64,000 nt of DNA from Micromonospora echinaurantiaca (GCF_900090235.1 NZ_LT607750.1:6281501-6345500); one strand, 5' to 3'. Numbered from the stretch's first letter, positions 14,716 to 23,906 are shown. Made by a program: numbers and translations. The notes: generated by a model from the letters alone, not told the origin.

Positions 14716-17229
14716 GTGGCTCCACAGGATCGACAGACTGGGACCGATCGGCAGCTACGGCTGCTAGTCGGTCTCGTCGTCGTTGTGGCCGGCCTGGCCG
14801 GAGCCGTCGCCGCGCCCCGGGTACCGCTGCACGGGCTGCCGGACACGGCGGTCGTCTGGGCGGCCCTGGTCTCCCTGGTGGCGGTGGGCTTCACGGTCAA
14901 GGTACGGATCCGGATCCGCGCCACCCACCACAACATCGCCTGGACCGAGACCGCGATCATGATCGCGCTCGCGGTGGCGCCGATGCCGACGGTGGTCCTG
15001 GCCACCGGCGCCGGCGTCGCGATCGCCGCGGCGCTGGCCCGCTTGACACCCGTCAAGGCGCTCTTCGGCGTCGGCAAGAACATGCTGGTCGCGACGGTGG
15101 CCGGCCTGGTGCTCCACGCCAGCGGCTGGCAGACCAACACCGGCGACGTCCTCGACGTGGTCGGCCCGATCGCCACGGCGTACCTGGCAGCGGTGGTGGT
15201 CGACGAGGTGATCACGCTGCCGGTCATCGCGCTCGCGACCGGCACCCGGCTCAGCGCCCTGTTCCGCGGCGACTGGGACCTCCGGCTGGGGGGAGGGCTG
15301 GCCCGGCTCCTCGTCATCATCGGCACGGTCTTCATCATCCGGATCGACAACCGTCTGCTGCTCGCCGTGCCGCTGCTCGTCCTGAGCCTGCACCTGGCCT
15401 ACTCCACCCGGTTCCGGGCCCGCACCGAGCAGCAGGCCTGGCAGCGGCTGGCCCGCACCACCGACGCGCTGAACGTGGTCGACCTCGACAAGGTCCTCAC
15501 CACCGCGGTCACCCAGGCCGCCGAACTCTTCTCCGCCGACGAGGTGGAGATCGAGCTCCGCGACGGCGGCCACACCGTCCGGGGCGGCGCCGGCGGCGTC
15601 ACCTACGACGGGCCGGCCGGCCAGCCCACCACCGTGGACGGCACGGTCGTCCCGGCCGCGCTGGAGGGGCACGACCGGGCGGTCGACGTGGGCGTGCTCC
15701 GGCTGCGCTTCCGGGGGCCGGTCCGGCTCTCCGAACGCGAGCAGTACACGCTGCGCACCTTCGCCTCCGCGCTCTGCACCGCCGTACGCAACGCGCAGGC
15801 GTACGCCGAGCTGGCCCGGGTCGCCGACGAGCACGCGTACGCCGCCACCCACGACCCGCTCACCGGGCTGGCCAACCGGCGGCACCTGCTGGAGCAGGGC
15901 ACCGAACAGCTCAGCGCCCGGCACGCCGACGGGGTCACCGCCCTGGTGCTGATCGACCTCAACCACTTCAAGGAGGTCAACGACACCCTCGGGCACGCCG
16001 CCGGCGACCAGGTGCTGGTGCAGGTCGCCGACCGGCTGCGTGGCGCCGCCCAGGGCAGCGACCTGGTGGCCCGGCTCGGCGGCGACGAGTTCGCCGTGCT
16101 GCTGCGCGGGCTGCCGGCGCCCGCGGTGGCCGCGCACCGGGCCGAGACGCTGCTCGGCGCGCTGCACGAGCCGTTCGACCTGGACGGCATGCGGATCAGC
16201 GTGGAGGCCAGCGGCGGGATCGCCGCAGCCCCGGCCAGCGGCGGGATGCCCGAACTGCTGCGCCGCGCCGACGTGGCCATGTACCAGGCGAAGCGCGCCG
16301 GCCAGCGGACCTCCACCTACGCCCCCAACCGGGACACCGCCGACCTCGGCCGGCTGGCCCTCGGCGGCGAACTGCCCCGCGCGGTGGCCGACCAGGAGTT
16401 CACCGTCAACTTCCAGCCGATCGTCGACCTGGGCACCGGCGAGGTCACCGCCGCCGAGGCGCTGGCCCGCTGGCACCACCCGGTGCACGGCGTGATCGAC
16501 CCGCTGCGCTTCCTGGAGGCGGTGGAACGCTCCGGCCTGCTCCCCGCCTTCGCCGAGGCGATCCTCGACCAGGCGCTGCTCGCCGCGGGCAGCTGGCGCG
16601 ACGCCGGCTTCGACGTGCCGGTGGCGGTCAACGTCTCCCCACGCAGCCTGCTCGACGCCCGCTTCCCCGGCTCGGTGCTGGCCCGGCTGCGCGCGCACGA
16701 CCTACCACCCGACCGGCTGGTGCTGGAACTGACCGAGACCCTCACGCTCAGCCAGCTCGACGTGGTCGACCGGGTGCTCAGCCGGCTCCGCGACGAGGGC
16801 GTCCGGCTGGCCCTGGACGACTTCGGCACCGGCTACTCGTCGCTCTCGCTGCTCTCCCGGATCCCGGTGCACGAGTTGAAGATCGACCGCAGCTTCGTCA
16901 CCGAGATGGAGACGTCGGCCGAGGCGGCCGCGGTGATCCGCTCCACCCTCGACCTGGGGCGCAGCCTCGACCTCGCCGTCGTGGCCGAGGGCGTCGAGCG
17001 GGAACCGCAGCGCCGCGCGCTCTGGGAGCTGGGCTGCGCCGCCGGGCAGGGCCACCTCTTCGGCCGGCCGATGCCCGCCGGCACCCTGCTGGCCGCGCTG
17101 CAACGCGGCTCCGGCGGCAGCCCCGGATCGCTGGCGGCCCCGCTGCACGACGCGGGCGCGGTGATCCGGCTCGCTCCGGGCCGCCGGCAGAACGGTCGCG
17201 GTCGCACCGACCGGCACCTGCCCGCCTGA
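14716..17229 (+). CDS. Membrane-bound bifunctional GGDEF-EAL protein (c-di-GMP cyclase/phosphodiesterase)
   Basis: 837 residues. GTG 14716 follows GAGGA by 6 nt. Residues ~15-235 form six to eight membrane helices, then a GAF-like region (~235-375). The GGDEF domain has HDPLTGLANRRHLL near residue 379, LIDLNHFKEVNDTLGHAAGD near 413 and an intact GGDEF at ~455-459. The EAL domain follows: AAEALARWHHP near 580, VELTETL-type LELTETLTLSQ near 674, DDFGTGYSSLSLL near 701 and KIDRSFV near 720. With both motif sets intact it may make and degrade c-di-GMP, which in actinobacteria controls development through BldD. It may be co-transcribed with nothing; the next gene starts 74 bp later with its own -10. 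Confidence 0.92.
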   Translation: MAPQDRQTGTDRQLRLLVGLVVVVAGLAGAVAAPRVPLHGLPDTAVVWAALVSLVAVGFTVKVRIRIRATHHNIAWTETAIMIALAVAPMPTVVLATGAGVAIAAALARLTPVKALFGVGKNMLVATVAGLVLHASGWQTNTGDVLDVVGPIATAYLAAVVVDEVITLPVIALATGTRLSALFRGDWDLRLGGGLARLLVIIGTVFIIRIDNRLLLAVPLLVLSLHLAYSTRFRARTEQQAWQRLARTTDALNVVDLDKVLTTAVTQAAELFSADEVEIELRDGGHTVRGGAGGVTYDGPAGQPTTVDGTVVPAALEGHDRAVDVGVLRLRFRGPVRLSEREQYTLRTFASALCTAVRNAQAYAELARVADEHAYAATHDPLTGLANRRHLLEQGTEQLSARHADGVTALVLIDLNHFKEVNDTLGHAAGDQVLVQVADRLRGAAQGSDLVARLGGDEFAVLLRGLPAPAVAAHRAETLLGALHEPFDLDGMRISVEASGGIAAAPASGGMPELLRRADVAMYQAKRAGQRTSTYAPNRDTADLGRLALGGELPRAVADQEFTVNFQPIVDLGTGEVTAAEALARWHHPVHGVIDPLRFLEAVERSGLLPAFAEAILDQALLAAGSWRDAGFDVPVAVNVSPRSLLDARFPGSVLARLRAHDLPPDRLVLELTETLTLSQLDVVDRVLSRLRDEGVRLALDDFGTGYSSLSLLSRIPVHELKIDRSFVTEMETSAEAAAVIRSTLDLGRSLDLAVVAEGVEREPQRRALWELGCAAGQGHLFGRPMPAGTLLAALQRGSGGSPGSLAAPLHDAGAVIRLAPGRRQNGRGRTDRHLPA

Positions 17230-17303
17230 ACCGGATCCGCGCCCGCGTACTCCACCTCGTCGGCGCGCGAGCCCACCGGCTGCGGTCTGCCAGACTGGCG
17301 CGC

Positions 17304-18593
17304 GTGACCGCCGCCCCCACCACCCGACGTCCCGTCTGGCAGCAGCTGGACACCGCCGCCGGCGGCCTCGCCCTCGACCTCGGGCTGTACGCCGTCTCCG
17401 CCGCGTTCGCCGCGATCACCGCCGTCACCTCCACCCTGCTCCCGCACCGGGCCTGGGGCGGCATCGCCGCGGTCGGCTACCTCCTCGCCGCCCTCGCCGC
17501 GACCGGCCAGGTGCTGCTGCACCGCCGGTCACCCGGGTCGCCGCTGACCGGGCTGCCGGCCCGCTGGGCGGTCACCGCCTTCGCCTGGGTCACCACCGCC
17601 CTGCTGCCACTGCTCGCGCAGAGCGTGCAGCGCGCCGGTGGGCGTACCGACCGGGCGCAGGAGGAGGTGCTGGTGGTCGAGCACTCCGGCGGCCGGCTCG
17701 TCGACACCGGCACCCCCTACCTCGGGCACGACGCGATCGCCGCCCTGCCGCCCGGCGAGCAACTGCTCGGGTACACCCCGTACCAGCCGGGGATGGCACT
17801 GTTCGGGCTGCCCCGGGCCGCCGTCGACACCTGGTGGACCGACGCCCGGGTGTGGTTCGCGGTCGGCACCGCTGTCGCCCTCGCCCTGGCCGTCCGGGCA
17901 CTGCGCCGGCCGGGCGGCCCGACCGCCGGCCGGGACGACGCACTGCTGCGCGGCGTGCAGGCCGCCACCGTACTGCCGATCTGCGCGCTCACCCTGGCCA
18001 CCGGCGGCGACGACCTGCCGGTCCTCGCGCTCTGCCTGCTCGCGCTGGCCTTCGCCGCCGCCGACCGGCCCGGCGCGGCGGGCGTCGCGGTTGGCGTCGC
18101 CGGCGCGCTGAAGCTCTTCGCCTGGCCGGTCGCTCTCGTCCTGGTCATCTGGGGGGCGACCCGCCGGGCCGGGCTGCGGGTCGCGGCCGGCGCCCTCGGC
18201 CTGCCGGTCGCCGCGCTGCTGCCCGTGCTGCTCGTCGACCGGGACGCGCTGGTCGAGAACGTGCTCCGCTTCCCGCTCGGCCACGGCCTGGTCACCAGCC
18301 CCGCCCAGTCCCCCTTCCCCGGGCACCTGATCGCCACCACGCTGCCGGGCGGCCGGATCGTCGCCGCCGCGCTGCTCGTCGCGGCCGGGCTGGCGATCGC
18401 CGTCCGGCTCGCCCGCCGCCCGCCGCGCAGCGCCGTCACCGCCGCGCTGATCTGCGGGTACGGGCTGCTCGCCGCGATCCTGCTGATGCCGTCCACCCGG
18501 TTCGGCTACCTGCTCTACCCGGTGGCGTTCCTGGTCTGGGCGCCCGCGCTACGGCCGGTGCCGGTGGACTCGCCCGCCACGGCGTCACCCTGA
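17304..18593 (+). CDS. GT87-like multispanning membrane protein
   Basis: 429 residues, at least nine hydrophobic helices. The segment GVAGALKLFAWPVALVLVIWG (around residues 268-288) matches the conserved K-L-x-P/W loop of DUF2029/GT87 proteins, and YTPYQPGMALFGLP (~155) corresponds to the Y-P-P loop. The first loop has a long polar insert (RAQEEVLVVEHSGGRLVDTGTPYLGHD) that contains the probable acidic catalytic position. This suggests a polyprenol-phosphate sugar transferase; the assignment is less certain than for the 9726 gene. A -10-like CAGACT lies 7 nt before the GTG, another leaderless candidate. Confidence 0.7.
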   Translation: MTAAPTTRRPVWQQLDTAAGGLALDLGLYAVSAAFAAITAVTSTLLPHRAWGGIAAVGYLLAALAATGQVLLHRRSPGSPLTGLPARWAVTAFAWVTTALLPLLAQSVQRAGGRTDRAQEEVLVVEHSGGRLVDTGTPYLGHDAIAALPPGEQLLGYTPYQPGMALFGLPRAAVDTWWTDARVWFAVGTAVALALAVRALRRPGGPTAGRDDALLRGVQAATVLPICALTLATGGDDLPVLALCLLALAFAAADRPGAAGVAVGVAGALKLFAWPVALVLVIWGATRRAGLRVAAGALGLPVAALLPVLLVDRDALVENVLRFPLGHGLVTSPAQSPFPGHLIATTLPGGRIVAAALLVAAGLAIAVRLARRPPRSAVTAALICGYGLLAAILLMPSTRFGYLLYPVAFLVWAPALRPVPVDSPATASP

Positions 18594-18699
18594 AGCTCGC
18601 GCCGGCACGGCGAGCCGACCGCGGCCGAGCGCACCGTGGCGGCCGACCGGTTCCGGCAACTGGCGGGCGAAGGACGGCGGCAGGGCGTACACCTGGAAC

Positions 18700-19332
18700 A
18701 TGACCACCTACCGCGACCGGGCCGAGGCAGGCCGGATGCTCGCCGACCGGCTCACCGCCCTGATCGGCGAACCGGACGTCATCGTGCTCGGCCTGGTACG
18801 CGGCGGCGTACCGGTGGCCGAGGTGGTCGCCGAACGGCTCGGCGCGCCCCTGGACGTGCTGGTGGTACGCAAGCTCGGCATGCCCTGGGCGCCCGAGGTC
18901 GCCTTCGGCGCGCTCGGACCGGGCGGCGTGCAGGTGCTCAACGACCAGGTGGCGAGCCGGCTCAGCGCCGAGGACATCGCCGAGGTCAGCCGCCGCGAGC
19001 AGGCCGAACTGGACCGGCGGGAACGGCTCTACCGGGCCGGGCGGCCACCGCTGGACCTCTCCGGGCGTACCGCCGTGATCGTCGACGACGGGCTGGCCAC
19101 CGGCGCCACGGCCCGGGCCGCCGTGGAGGTCGCCCGCCGGCTGGGCTCCCGCCGGGTGGTCGTCGCCGTGCCGGTCGGGTCCCAGGAGGCGTACGAGATG
19201 CTCTCCGCCGAGGCCGACCAGGTCGTCTGTGCCCAGCACCCGCCGGAGTTCATGGCGGTCAGCGCCTACTACGACGACTTCCACGAGGTCTCCGACGACG
19301 AGGTCACGGAGGCGCTGACGGCGACCGCGTGA
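18700..19332 (+). CDS. Phosphoribosyltransferase-family protein
   Basis: 210 residues with a type I PRTase core: VIVLGLVRGGVPVAEVVAERLGAPLDVLVVRKLG at residues ~28-61 and the PRPP-binding loop AVIVDDGLATGATARAAV at ~125-142 (D-D-G-x-A-T-G-A-T). A flexible hood segment (VSRREQAELDRRERLYR) sits between them. This family is often linked to dienelactone hydrolase or stress proteins in actinobacteria and its substrate is unknown; a nucleobase salvage role is not proven. ATG 18700 is the only well-placed start. It lies 19 bp before the zinc-ribbon gene, so the two may be co-transcribed. Confidence 0.82.
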   Translation: MTTYRDRAEAGRMLADRLTALIGEPDVIVLGLVRGGVPVAEVVAERLGAPLDVLVVRKLGMPWAPEVAFGALGPGGVQVLNDQVASRLSAEDIAEVSRREQAELDRRERLYRAGRPPLDLSGRTAVIVDDGLATGATARAAVEVARRLGSRRVVVAVPVGSQEAYEMLSAEADQVVCAQHPPEFMAVSAYYDDFHEVSDDEVTEALTATA

Positions 19333-19342
19333 CCGGACCGGG

Positions 19343-19348
19343 TACCGT
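19343..19348 (+). promoter_or_regulatory. -10 element TACCGT for the zinc-ribbon gene
   Basis: TACCGT with 6 nt to ATG 19355. It favours ATG over the GTG at 19352, which would lie only 3 nt from the hexamer. Confidence 0.5.
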
Positions 19349-19354
19349 CGGGTG

Positions 19355-19762
19355 ATGAGCCTCACCTGTCCCAAGTGTCACGGAGAAATGCGCCAGTACG
19401 AGCGCAGTGGCGTCGTCATCGACCAGTGCGGGGAGTGCCGGGGGATCTTCCTCGACCGCGGCGAACTGGAGAAGCTGTTCGAGGCGGAGGCGAACTGGAA
19501 CCGCCAGCACGCCGCCGCGCCGGCCGGTCAGCCTGGTCAGCCCGGTCAGCCCGGTCAGCCGCAGGGGGGCTACCCGCCGCCCCCGCCGCCCCCGCCCGCG
19601 CCCGCGCCGCACCAGCCCGGTTACGGCGCGGTGCCGCCGCCCCCGCCCGCGCACGGCTACCCGCCGGCCCCGGCCTACGGCGGCCACGGCCAGCACTACG
19701 GCTACCACGGGCACTACCGGCGCAAGAAGCACAAGAGCTTCCTCGACGAGATGTTCGGCTGA
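19355..19762 (+). CDS. TFIIB-type zinc-ribbon protein with Pro/His-rich tail
   Basis: 135 residues from ATG 19355. Residues 4-40 are a zinc ribbon, LTCPKCHGEMRQY...IDQCGECRGIFLDRGELEKL, with two CxxC pairs (CPKC, CGEC) and the GIFLDRGELEKL helix typical of the zf-TFIIB family. Then come QPGQPGQPGQPQ and PPPPPPPAPAPHQP low-complexity repeats, and a His/Tyr-rich end (GGHGQHYGYHGHYRRKKHKSFLDEMFG). Binding of metal or nucleic acid is plausible but untested for these proteins. Confidence 0.82.
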   Translation: MSLTCPKCHGEMRQYERSGVVIDQCGECRGIFLDRGELEKLFEAEANWNRQHAAAPAGQPGQPGQPGQPQGGYPPPPPPPPAPAPHQPGYGAVPPPPPAHGYPPAPAYGGHGQHYGYHGHYRRKKHKSFLDEMFG

Positions 19763-19850
19763 GCACCGAAGCCGACCGGGCCGGCGCGTCGTCGGCCCGG
19801 TCGCGCCCGTCGGCGTGCCGAACCCGGCCGATCGTGCGACGCTGCCTCCC

Positions 19851-20675
19851 ATGACGCCCGAGAGACCGTCGGGAAGTCCCGGACCGAGCGAGCCGGAGCG
19901 CGGCCGGGGATCCGACCCGGCGGAGAGTGGTGTCGCCCCGGCACCGGTCGCCACCGCCGGCGGGCATCCGCCGGACCCGCCGCCGGATTCCCCGGCCACT
20001 TCCGCCAGGCACCACATCCCGCTGGCGCAGGCGTACGACGGGATCACCCGGGTGGTGGCCGACCTCGACGACGCCGACCTGCAGCGGCCCACCCGGTGCC
20101 GCGGCTGGCTCGTCGCCGACCTGCTGCTGCACGTCCTCGGCGACGCGCAGCGGGCGCTGGTCGCGCTGGCCAGCCCCGCCGACGGCCCGGCCACCGTGGA
20201 CGACGTCAGCTACTGGCGGGGCTTCCCCGGCGAAGCGGACGACAGCGCCGCCCGGCACGCCTGGTGGGTGCGCCGCTCGGCGGCCGCCTTCGAGCGACCC
20301 AGCGGCGTGGTCCGGCTCTGGTGCGACACCGCCCCCGCCGCGGTACGCGCCGCCGGCCGGGCGGACCCGGACGGCTTCGTCAGCACCCAGGGCCACGTCC
20401 TACGGGTGCCCGATTTCCTCGCCACGCTCACCACCGAGGCGGTCGTCCACCACCTCGACCTGGTGCTCGACCTGCCCGACGCGCCCCGCCCCGGTGTGCT
20501 CGCGGTACGCGTCGCGGTGACCACCATGGACGGCCTGCTCAGCGACGACGCGGTCCGGCCGGCCGGCTGGAGCGACGAGGAGTTCCTGCTCAAGGCGACC
20601 GGACGGCTGCCGCTGACCGACCGCGACCGGCTGGAACTCGGCGAGGTCGCCGGCTGGTTCCCGCTGCTCGGCTGA
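19851..20675 (+). CDS. MDMPI/DinB-like protein (mycothiol-dependent maleylpyruvate isomerase fold)
   Basis: 274 residues. After a ~50-residue P/G/S-rich leader, residues ~55-190 follow the MDMPI N-terminal four-helix plan: IPLAQAYDGITRVVADLDDADLQRPTRCRGWLVADLLLHVLGDAQRAL, with W-x-x-x-D-L-x-x-H, and the later TLTTEAVVHHLDL. The first His (HVLG) and the second pair (VVHHLD) are the likely metal ligands. The fold covers DinB-type and bacillithiol or mycothiol-dependent S-transferases; this actinobacterial context favours a mycothiol-linked enzyme. The ATG follows a -10-like GACGCT by 7 nt. It converges on dnaB with a 13-bp gap. Confidence 0.8.
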   Translation: MTPERPSGSPGPSEPERGRGSDPAESGVAPAPVATAGGHPPDPPPDSPATSARHHIPLAQAYDGITRVVADLDDADLQRPTRCRGWLVADLLLHVLGDAQRALVALASPADGPATVDDVSYWRGFPGEADDSAARHAWWVRRSAAAFERPSGVVRLWCDTAPAAVRAAGRADPDGFVSTQGHVLRVPDFLATLTTEAVVHHLDLVLDLPDAPRPGVLAVRVAVTTMDGLLSDDAVRPAGWSDEEFLLKATGRLPLTDRDRLELGEVAGWFPLLG

Positions 20676-20688
20676 GCGCCGACGAGGC

Positions 20689-23511
20689 CTAGACGATGGC
20701 CATGTCGACGAAGCGGGACAGGTGCAGCTGCGCGGCGACGGTGATCGTGTCGGTCGGACCATTTCGGTGCTTGGCAACAATAAAGTCCGCTTCCCCGGCC
20801 CGGGGCGACTCCTTGTCGTAGTAGTCGTCCCGGTGCAGAAGGATCACAACGTCAGCATCCTGCTCAATTGACCCCGATTCGCGCAAATCAGACAACTGGG
20901 GTCGCTTGTCGGTGCGCTGCTCTGGACCACGGTTCAGCTGGCTGACCGCGATGACCGGGCACTCGACCTCCTTCGCCAGCAGCTTGAGGCCCCGGGACAG
21001 GTCCGCGACCTCCTGCTGGCGGCTCTCGGTGCGCTTCGGCGAGGTCATCAGCTGGAGATAGTCGACGACGATCATCTTCAGGTCGTGCCGCTGCTTGAGC
21101 CGCCGCGCCTTGGCCCGGATCTCCATCAGGTTCATGCTCGGCGTGTCGTCCACGAAGAGCGGTGCCTCGCTGATCTCACCCATGCACCGAGCCAGCTTGG
21201 TCCAGTCGTCGTCGGAGAGCTGACCGCTGCGCAGCACGTGCAGCGGCACCCGGGCCTCGGCCGAGAGCAGCCGCATGACGATCTCGACCTTGCTCATTTC
21301 CAGCGAGAAGATGGCCGCCGCCTGGTTGGCGCGGATCGCCGCGTTCCGGGCGAAGTCCATGCTGGCGGTGCTGTTGTGGGTCGGGATCATCGACCGACTC
21401 GCCAGGTAGAGGTGGTCGGGGTTGTCCACCGTCACGCACCGGACCGGCACGCTGGGCACCGGCCGGACGTCGACGATGAAGCGGGACGTCGTACGCACGT
21501 CGGAGGCGGTCCGCCTGCGCGCCGCGTGCGCCGCCCGCTTCCGCTCCAGCCGGAAGACGGTGTCCGGCGTGGAGAAGTTCAGCGTGTACGCGGTCGAGGA
21601 CGCGGCGCTGCGCCCGGACACCGGTCGTTCGTTGACCGTGCAGCGGTAGCCGAGGCTGACGACAAGTTCCCGGACGTCCTCGGCCAGCCGGCGCGAGGTG
21701 GAGGTGTACTGCAGATTGCCAGCCGGCGCCACGGTGCCGTCGGTGTCCATCAGGCCGGCCAACAGCGCCCGCCGCTGGGCCTCGGAGGCCCGCAGGTAGC
21801 TCTGCGGAATGTGCTTTTCGCTCGCCACGCCGGCTTCTCGCAGCAACCCGAGGAACGATCCCTTGCGGTCGTGGCAGTCGGCGCAGCGCACCGTGGCCCG
21901 GTTCTCCCGCAGCGCCCGGGTGGACCCCCCGCAGTCGACGCAGCGACGGTCGACGGACGGAGCGGGCGTCGGGAGATGGATGGCGTAGACCATCCGGCCG
22001 CTCGGGCGCACCACGAAGCCGTCCCGCTCGACGAGGGTCACCACCTCGGCGTCCGCCGTGGTGAACCGGCTCGCGCCGGTGTGCCCGTCGCCGAGCCACA
22101 CTCCGAGGGTGTACGGCGGGACCGGCAGGTCCCGTTCCGCCAACTGGAGCGCGCCGCAGTTCGCCACCGCGTGGTTCAGCCGCCGGTCAGCCGTGTCGGT
22201 ACGCAACGTCGCCGCGATCTGCGCGGTGGTGACCACCCCGTCGTGGCGCACCCGGCTACCTGCGTTGACCTGCCGCTCGGCCCGCGCCAGCAGCCCACCG
22301 AGCAGGGCGCCGGCGGGGTAGCCGGGGGCACTCCAGTTCCGTACCTTCCCGGCGCGGGTCACCGGCCGGCTGACCCGACCGTTGGCGCCCACCTCGCGGG
22401 CCACCGTGTGCAGCACGTTCCGGAACTCCGCACCCACGTGCTCGGCGGCCTGGGACAGCGTCACCAGGCGGTGCGGCTCATCGCCGACCGTCGCGTACGC
22501 CGCGCGCACACGCGCCAACGATGCCTCCGACCAGTAGCGGGTGGGGCGGGCCGCCTCCTGCCGCCGGCTCGCCCGGGTCGTGGTCTTCCAGAGGTGCTCG
22601 GCGTCCGCGACGATCACCGTCCCGTCGGAGAACTCCACCTCGTAGCAGGGCCGGTCGTGCATGACGTCGAAGGCGGCGGTGACCGTGGTCGGACTGCCAT
22701 CGGCGGCCAGGAGTTGGTCCCCCACCGCGATCTCGCCCATGGTCGTCCAGCCGTCCGGCGTCGGCAGCGGCGTGTCGAGAGCCAGCGCCTTGCCCAGACC
22801 AGGCCGCCCGGCCACGATGATGAGCTGCCCCGGGTGCAGGCCGTTGAGCAGCCGATCGAGATCGGTGAAGCCGGTCGGCACGCCGGTCATCACGCCGCCC
22901 TGGGCACCCACCGCCTCGATCTCGTCGAGGGTCGGCTGGAGCATGTCGGCGAGGACGGCGAAGTCCTCGCTGACCCGGCGCTCGGTGACGTCGTAGACCG
23001 CCTGCTGGGCGAGGTCGACGATGTCGTCGACGTCCCGGCTGCCGCCGTTGGCGGTGCCGTAGCCGAGCTGCACGATCTTGGTGCCGGCCTCGACCAGTCG
23101 CCGGAGCACCGCCCGCTCGCTGACGATCCGCGCGTAGTACGCGGCGTTCGCCGCGGTCGGCACGCTGGCGATCAGGGTGTGCAGGTAGGGAGCGCCGCCC
23201 ACCCGCACCAGGTCGCCCGAGTCGGCCAGCGCCGCCGCCACCGTGATCGAGTCGGCCGGCTCGCCCCGGCCGTAGATCTCCAGGATGGTGTCGAAGATGG
23301 TGGCGTGCACCGGCCGGTAGAAGTCGTTGGTCTTGAGGATCTCGACGACGTCGGCGATCGCGTCCTTGGAGAGCAGCATGCCGCCCAGCACGCACTGCTC
23401 GGCGGCGACGTCCTGCGGCGGGGTGCGGTCGAACTGCCCGTCGGGCTGCGCCGGGACGGGCGGCGGCCCTCCGGAGCGCGACTCCGACCGCATGTCATCG
23501 GTGACCGACAC
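20689..23511 (-). CDS. dnaB: Replicative DNA helicase DnaB interrupted by an intein
   Basis: 940-residue precursor; splicing would give a 468-residue hexameric helicase of normal size. N-extein (241 residues): PPQDVAAEQCVLGGMLLSKDAI primase-interacting domain, then PTGFTDLDRLLNGLHPGQLIIVAGRPGLGK. C-extein (227 residues): STASMDFARNAA, MIVVDYLQLM (Walker B), QLNRGPEQRTDKRPQLSDLRESGSIEQDADVV and KHRNGPTDTI. The intein sits inside Walker A, between the catalytic Lys and the following Ser, so the unspliced protein should lack ATPase activity. GTG 23511 is favoured by GGAGGGG 5 nt upstream; an in-frame ATG lies at 23541. DnaB unwinds DNA at the replication fork. Confidence 0.95.
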   Translation of the reverse strand: MSVTDDMRSESRSGGPPPVPAQPDGQFDRTPPQDVAAEQCVLGGMLLSKDAIADVVEILKTNDFYRPVHATIFDTILEIYGRGEPADSITVAAALADSGDLVRVGGAPYLHTLIASVPTAANAAYYARIVSERAVLRRLVEAGTKIVQLGYGTANGGSRDVDDIVDLAQQAVYDVTERRVSEDFAVLADMLQPTLDEIEAVGAQGGVMTGVPTGFTDLDRLLNGLHPGQLIIVAGRPGLGKALALDTPLPTPDGWTTMGEIAVGDQLLAADGSPTTVTAAFDVMHDRPCYEVEFSDGTVIVADAEHLWKTTTRASRRQEAARPTRYWSEASLARVRAAYATVGDEPHRLVTLSQAAEHVGAEFRNVLHTVAREVGANGRVSRPVTRAGKVRNWSAPGYPAGALLGGLLARAERQVNAGSRVRHDGVVTTAQIAATLRTDTADRRLNHAVANCGALQLAERDLPVPPYTLGVWLGDGHTGASRFTTADAEVVTLVERDGFVVRPSGRMVYAIHLPTPAPSVDRRCVDCGGSTRALRENRATVRCADCHDRKGSFLGLLREAGVASEKHIPQSYLRASEAQRRALLAGLMDTDGTVAPAGNLQYTSTSRRLAEDVRELVVSLGYRCTVNERPVSGRSAASSTAYTLNFSTPDTVFRLERKRAAHAARRRTASDVRTTSRFIVDVRPVPSVPVRCVTVDNPDHLYLASRSMIPTHNSTASMDFARNAAIRANQAAAIFSLEMSKVEIVMRLLSAEARVPLHVLRSGQLSDDDWTKLARCMGEISEAPLFVDDTPSMNLMEIRAKARRLKQRHDLKMIVVDYLQLMTSPKRTESRQQEVADLSRGLKLLAKEVECPVIAVSQLNRGPEQRTDKRPQLSDLRESGSIEQDADVVILLHRDDYYDKESPRAGEADFIVAKHRNGPTDTITVAAQLHLSRFVDMAIV
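21373..22788 (-). mobile_element. Class 3 DnaB intein with LAGLIDADG homing endonuclease
   Basis: 472 residues in frame. The first residue is Ala (ALALDTPLPTPDGW), not Cys or Ser, and the end is MIPTHN followed by Ser of the extein. The Trp-Cys-Thr triad that defines class 3 inteins is present: W67 (block B, DAEHLW), C451 (block F, VRCVTVDNPDHLYLAS) and T470 (block G), with terminal N472. In this class the block F Cys, not residue 1, is the first nucleophile, as shown for the mycobacteriophage Bethlehem DnaB intein. The endonuclease has both dodecapeptides, GVWLGDGHT near residue 228 and LLAGLMDTDGTV near 342, each with its Asp. A CVDC...CADC zinc-ribbon lies between them (~278-305). Confidence 0.92.
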
Positions 23512-23541
23512 CGGGCCCCCTCCACTGCGTCGGATCCTCAT

Positions 23542-23906
23542 CCAGCTCTACCGCCGGGGTACGACAATCTCCCGACCGGCCGGGTCGATCGGGGGTCATC
23601 TCGCGGTCGGTCGGGGGGTAACCATACGGAAACCGAGCTCAGGCACTCAACTGCCCCGGTGGACGAGCCTCGGGACAACCTGTGGACGCCGGTGGGCGAG
23701 CATGTGCGCAGGGTGTGCACAGCCTGTGGACAACCGCTGGGGAATTCCCGGCCATACGGCTCTGACCTGGTAAAACGCGATCCCCACCCTGTGGACGGCA
23801 AGTTTTCGGTCGATCCCGTGGGTCGATCGTCCCGTACTATCTCCAGCGAACGGCTACACCTGGACAGCGGATTGCGCTATCGGTTGAGAAGGGTCACGCT
23901 CCGGCC
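23542..23906. other. 365-bp divergent promoter region with three DnaA-box-like motifs
   Basis: Between dnaB (minus) and a plus-strand membrane protein gene. It contains TGTGGACGC (23681-23689), TGTGGACAA (23725-23733, an exact complement of the actinobacterial DnaA box TTGTCCACA) and TGTGGACGG (23790-23798). A GGGGAATTCCC palindrome lies near 23740. A good -10, TACTAT (23835-23840), faces the plus-strand gene. No oriC-like density of boxes is reached. Confidence 0.6.
23835..23840 (+). promoter_or_regulatory. -10 element TACTAT
   Basis: TACTAT would start transcription near 23848, giving the gene at 23907 a leader of about 60 nt. The -35 region is not obvious. Confidence 0.45.

Noticed and set aside
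23681..23798. Possible oriC from DnaA-box-like motifs
   Set aside because: Only one of three is a perfect box, and dnaA/dnaN are absent; replication origins here need many boxes.
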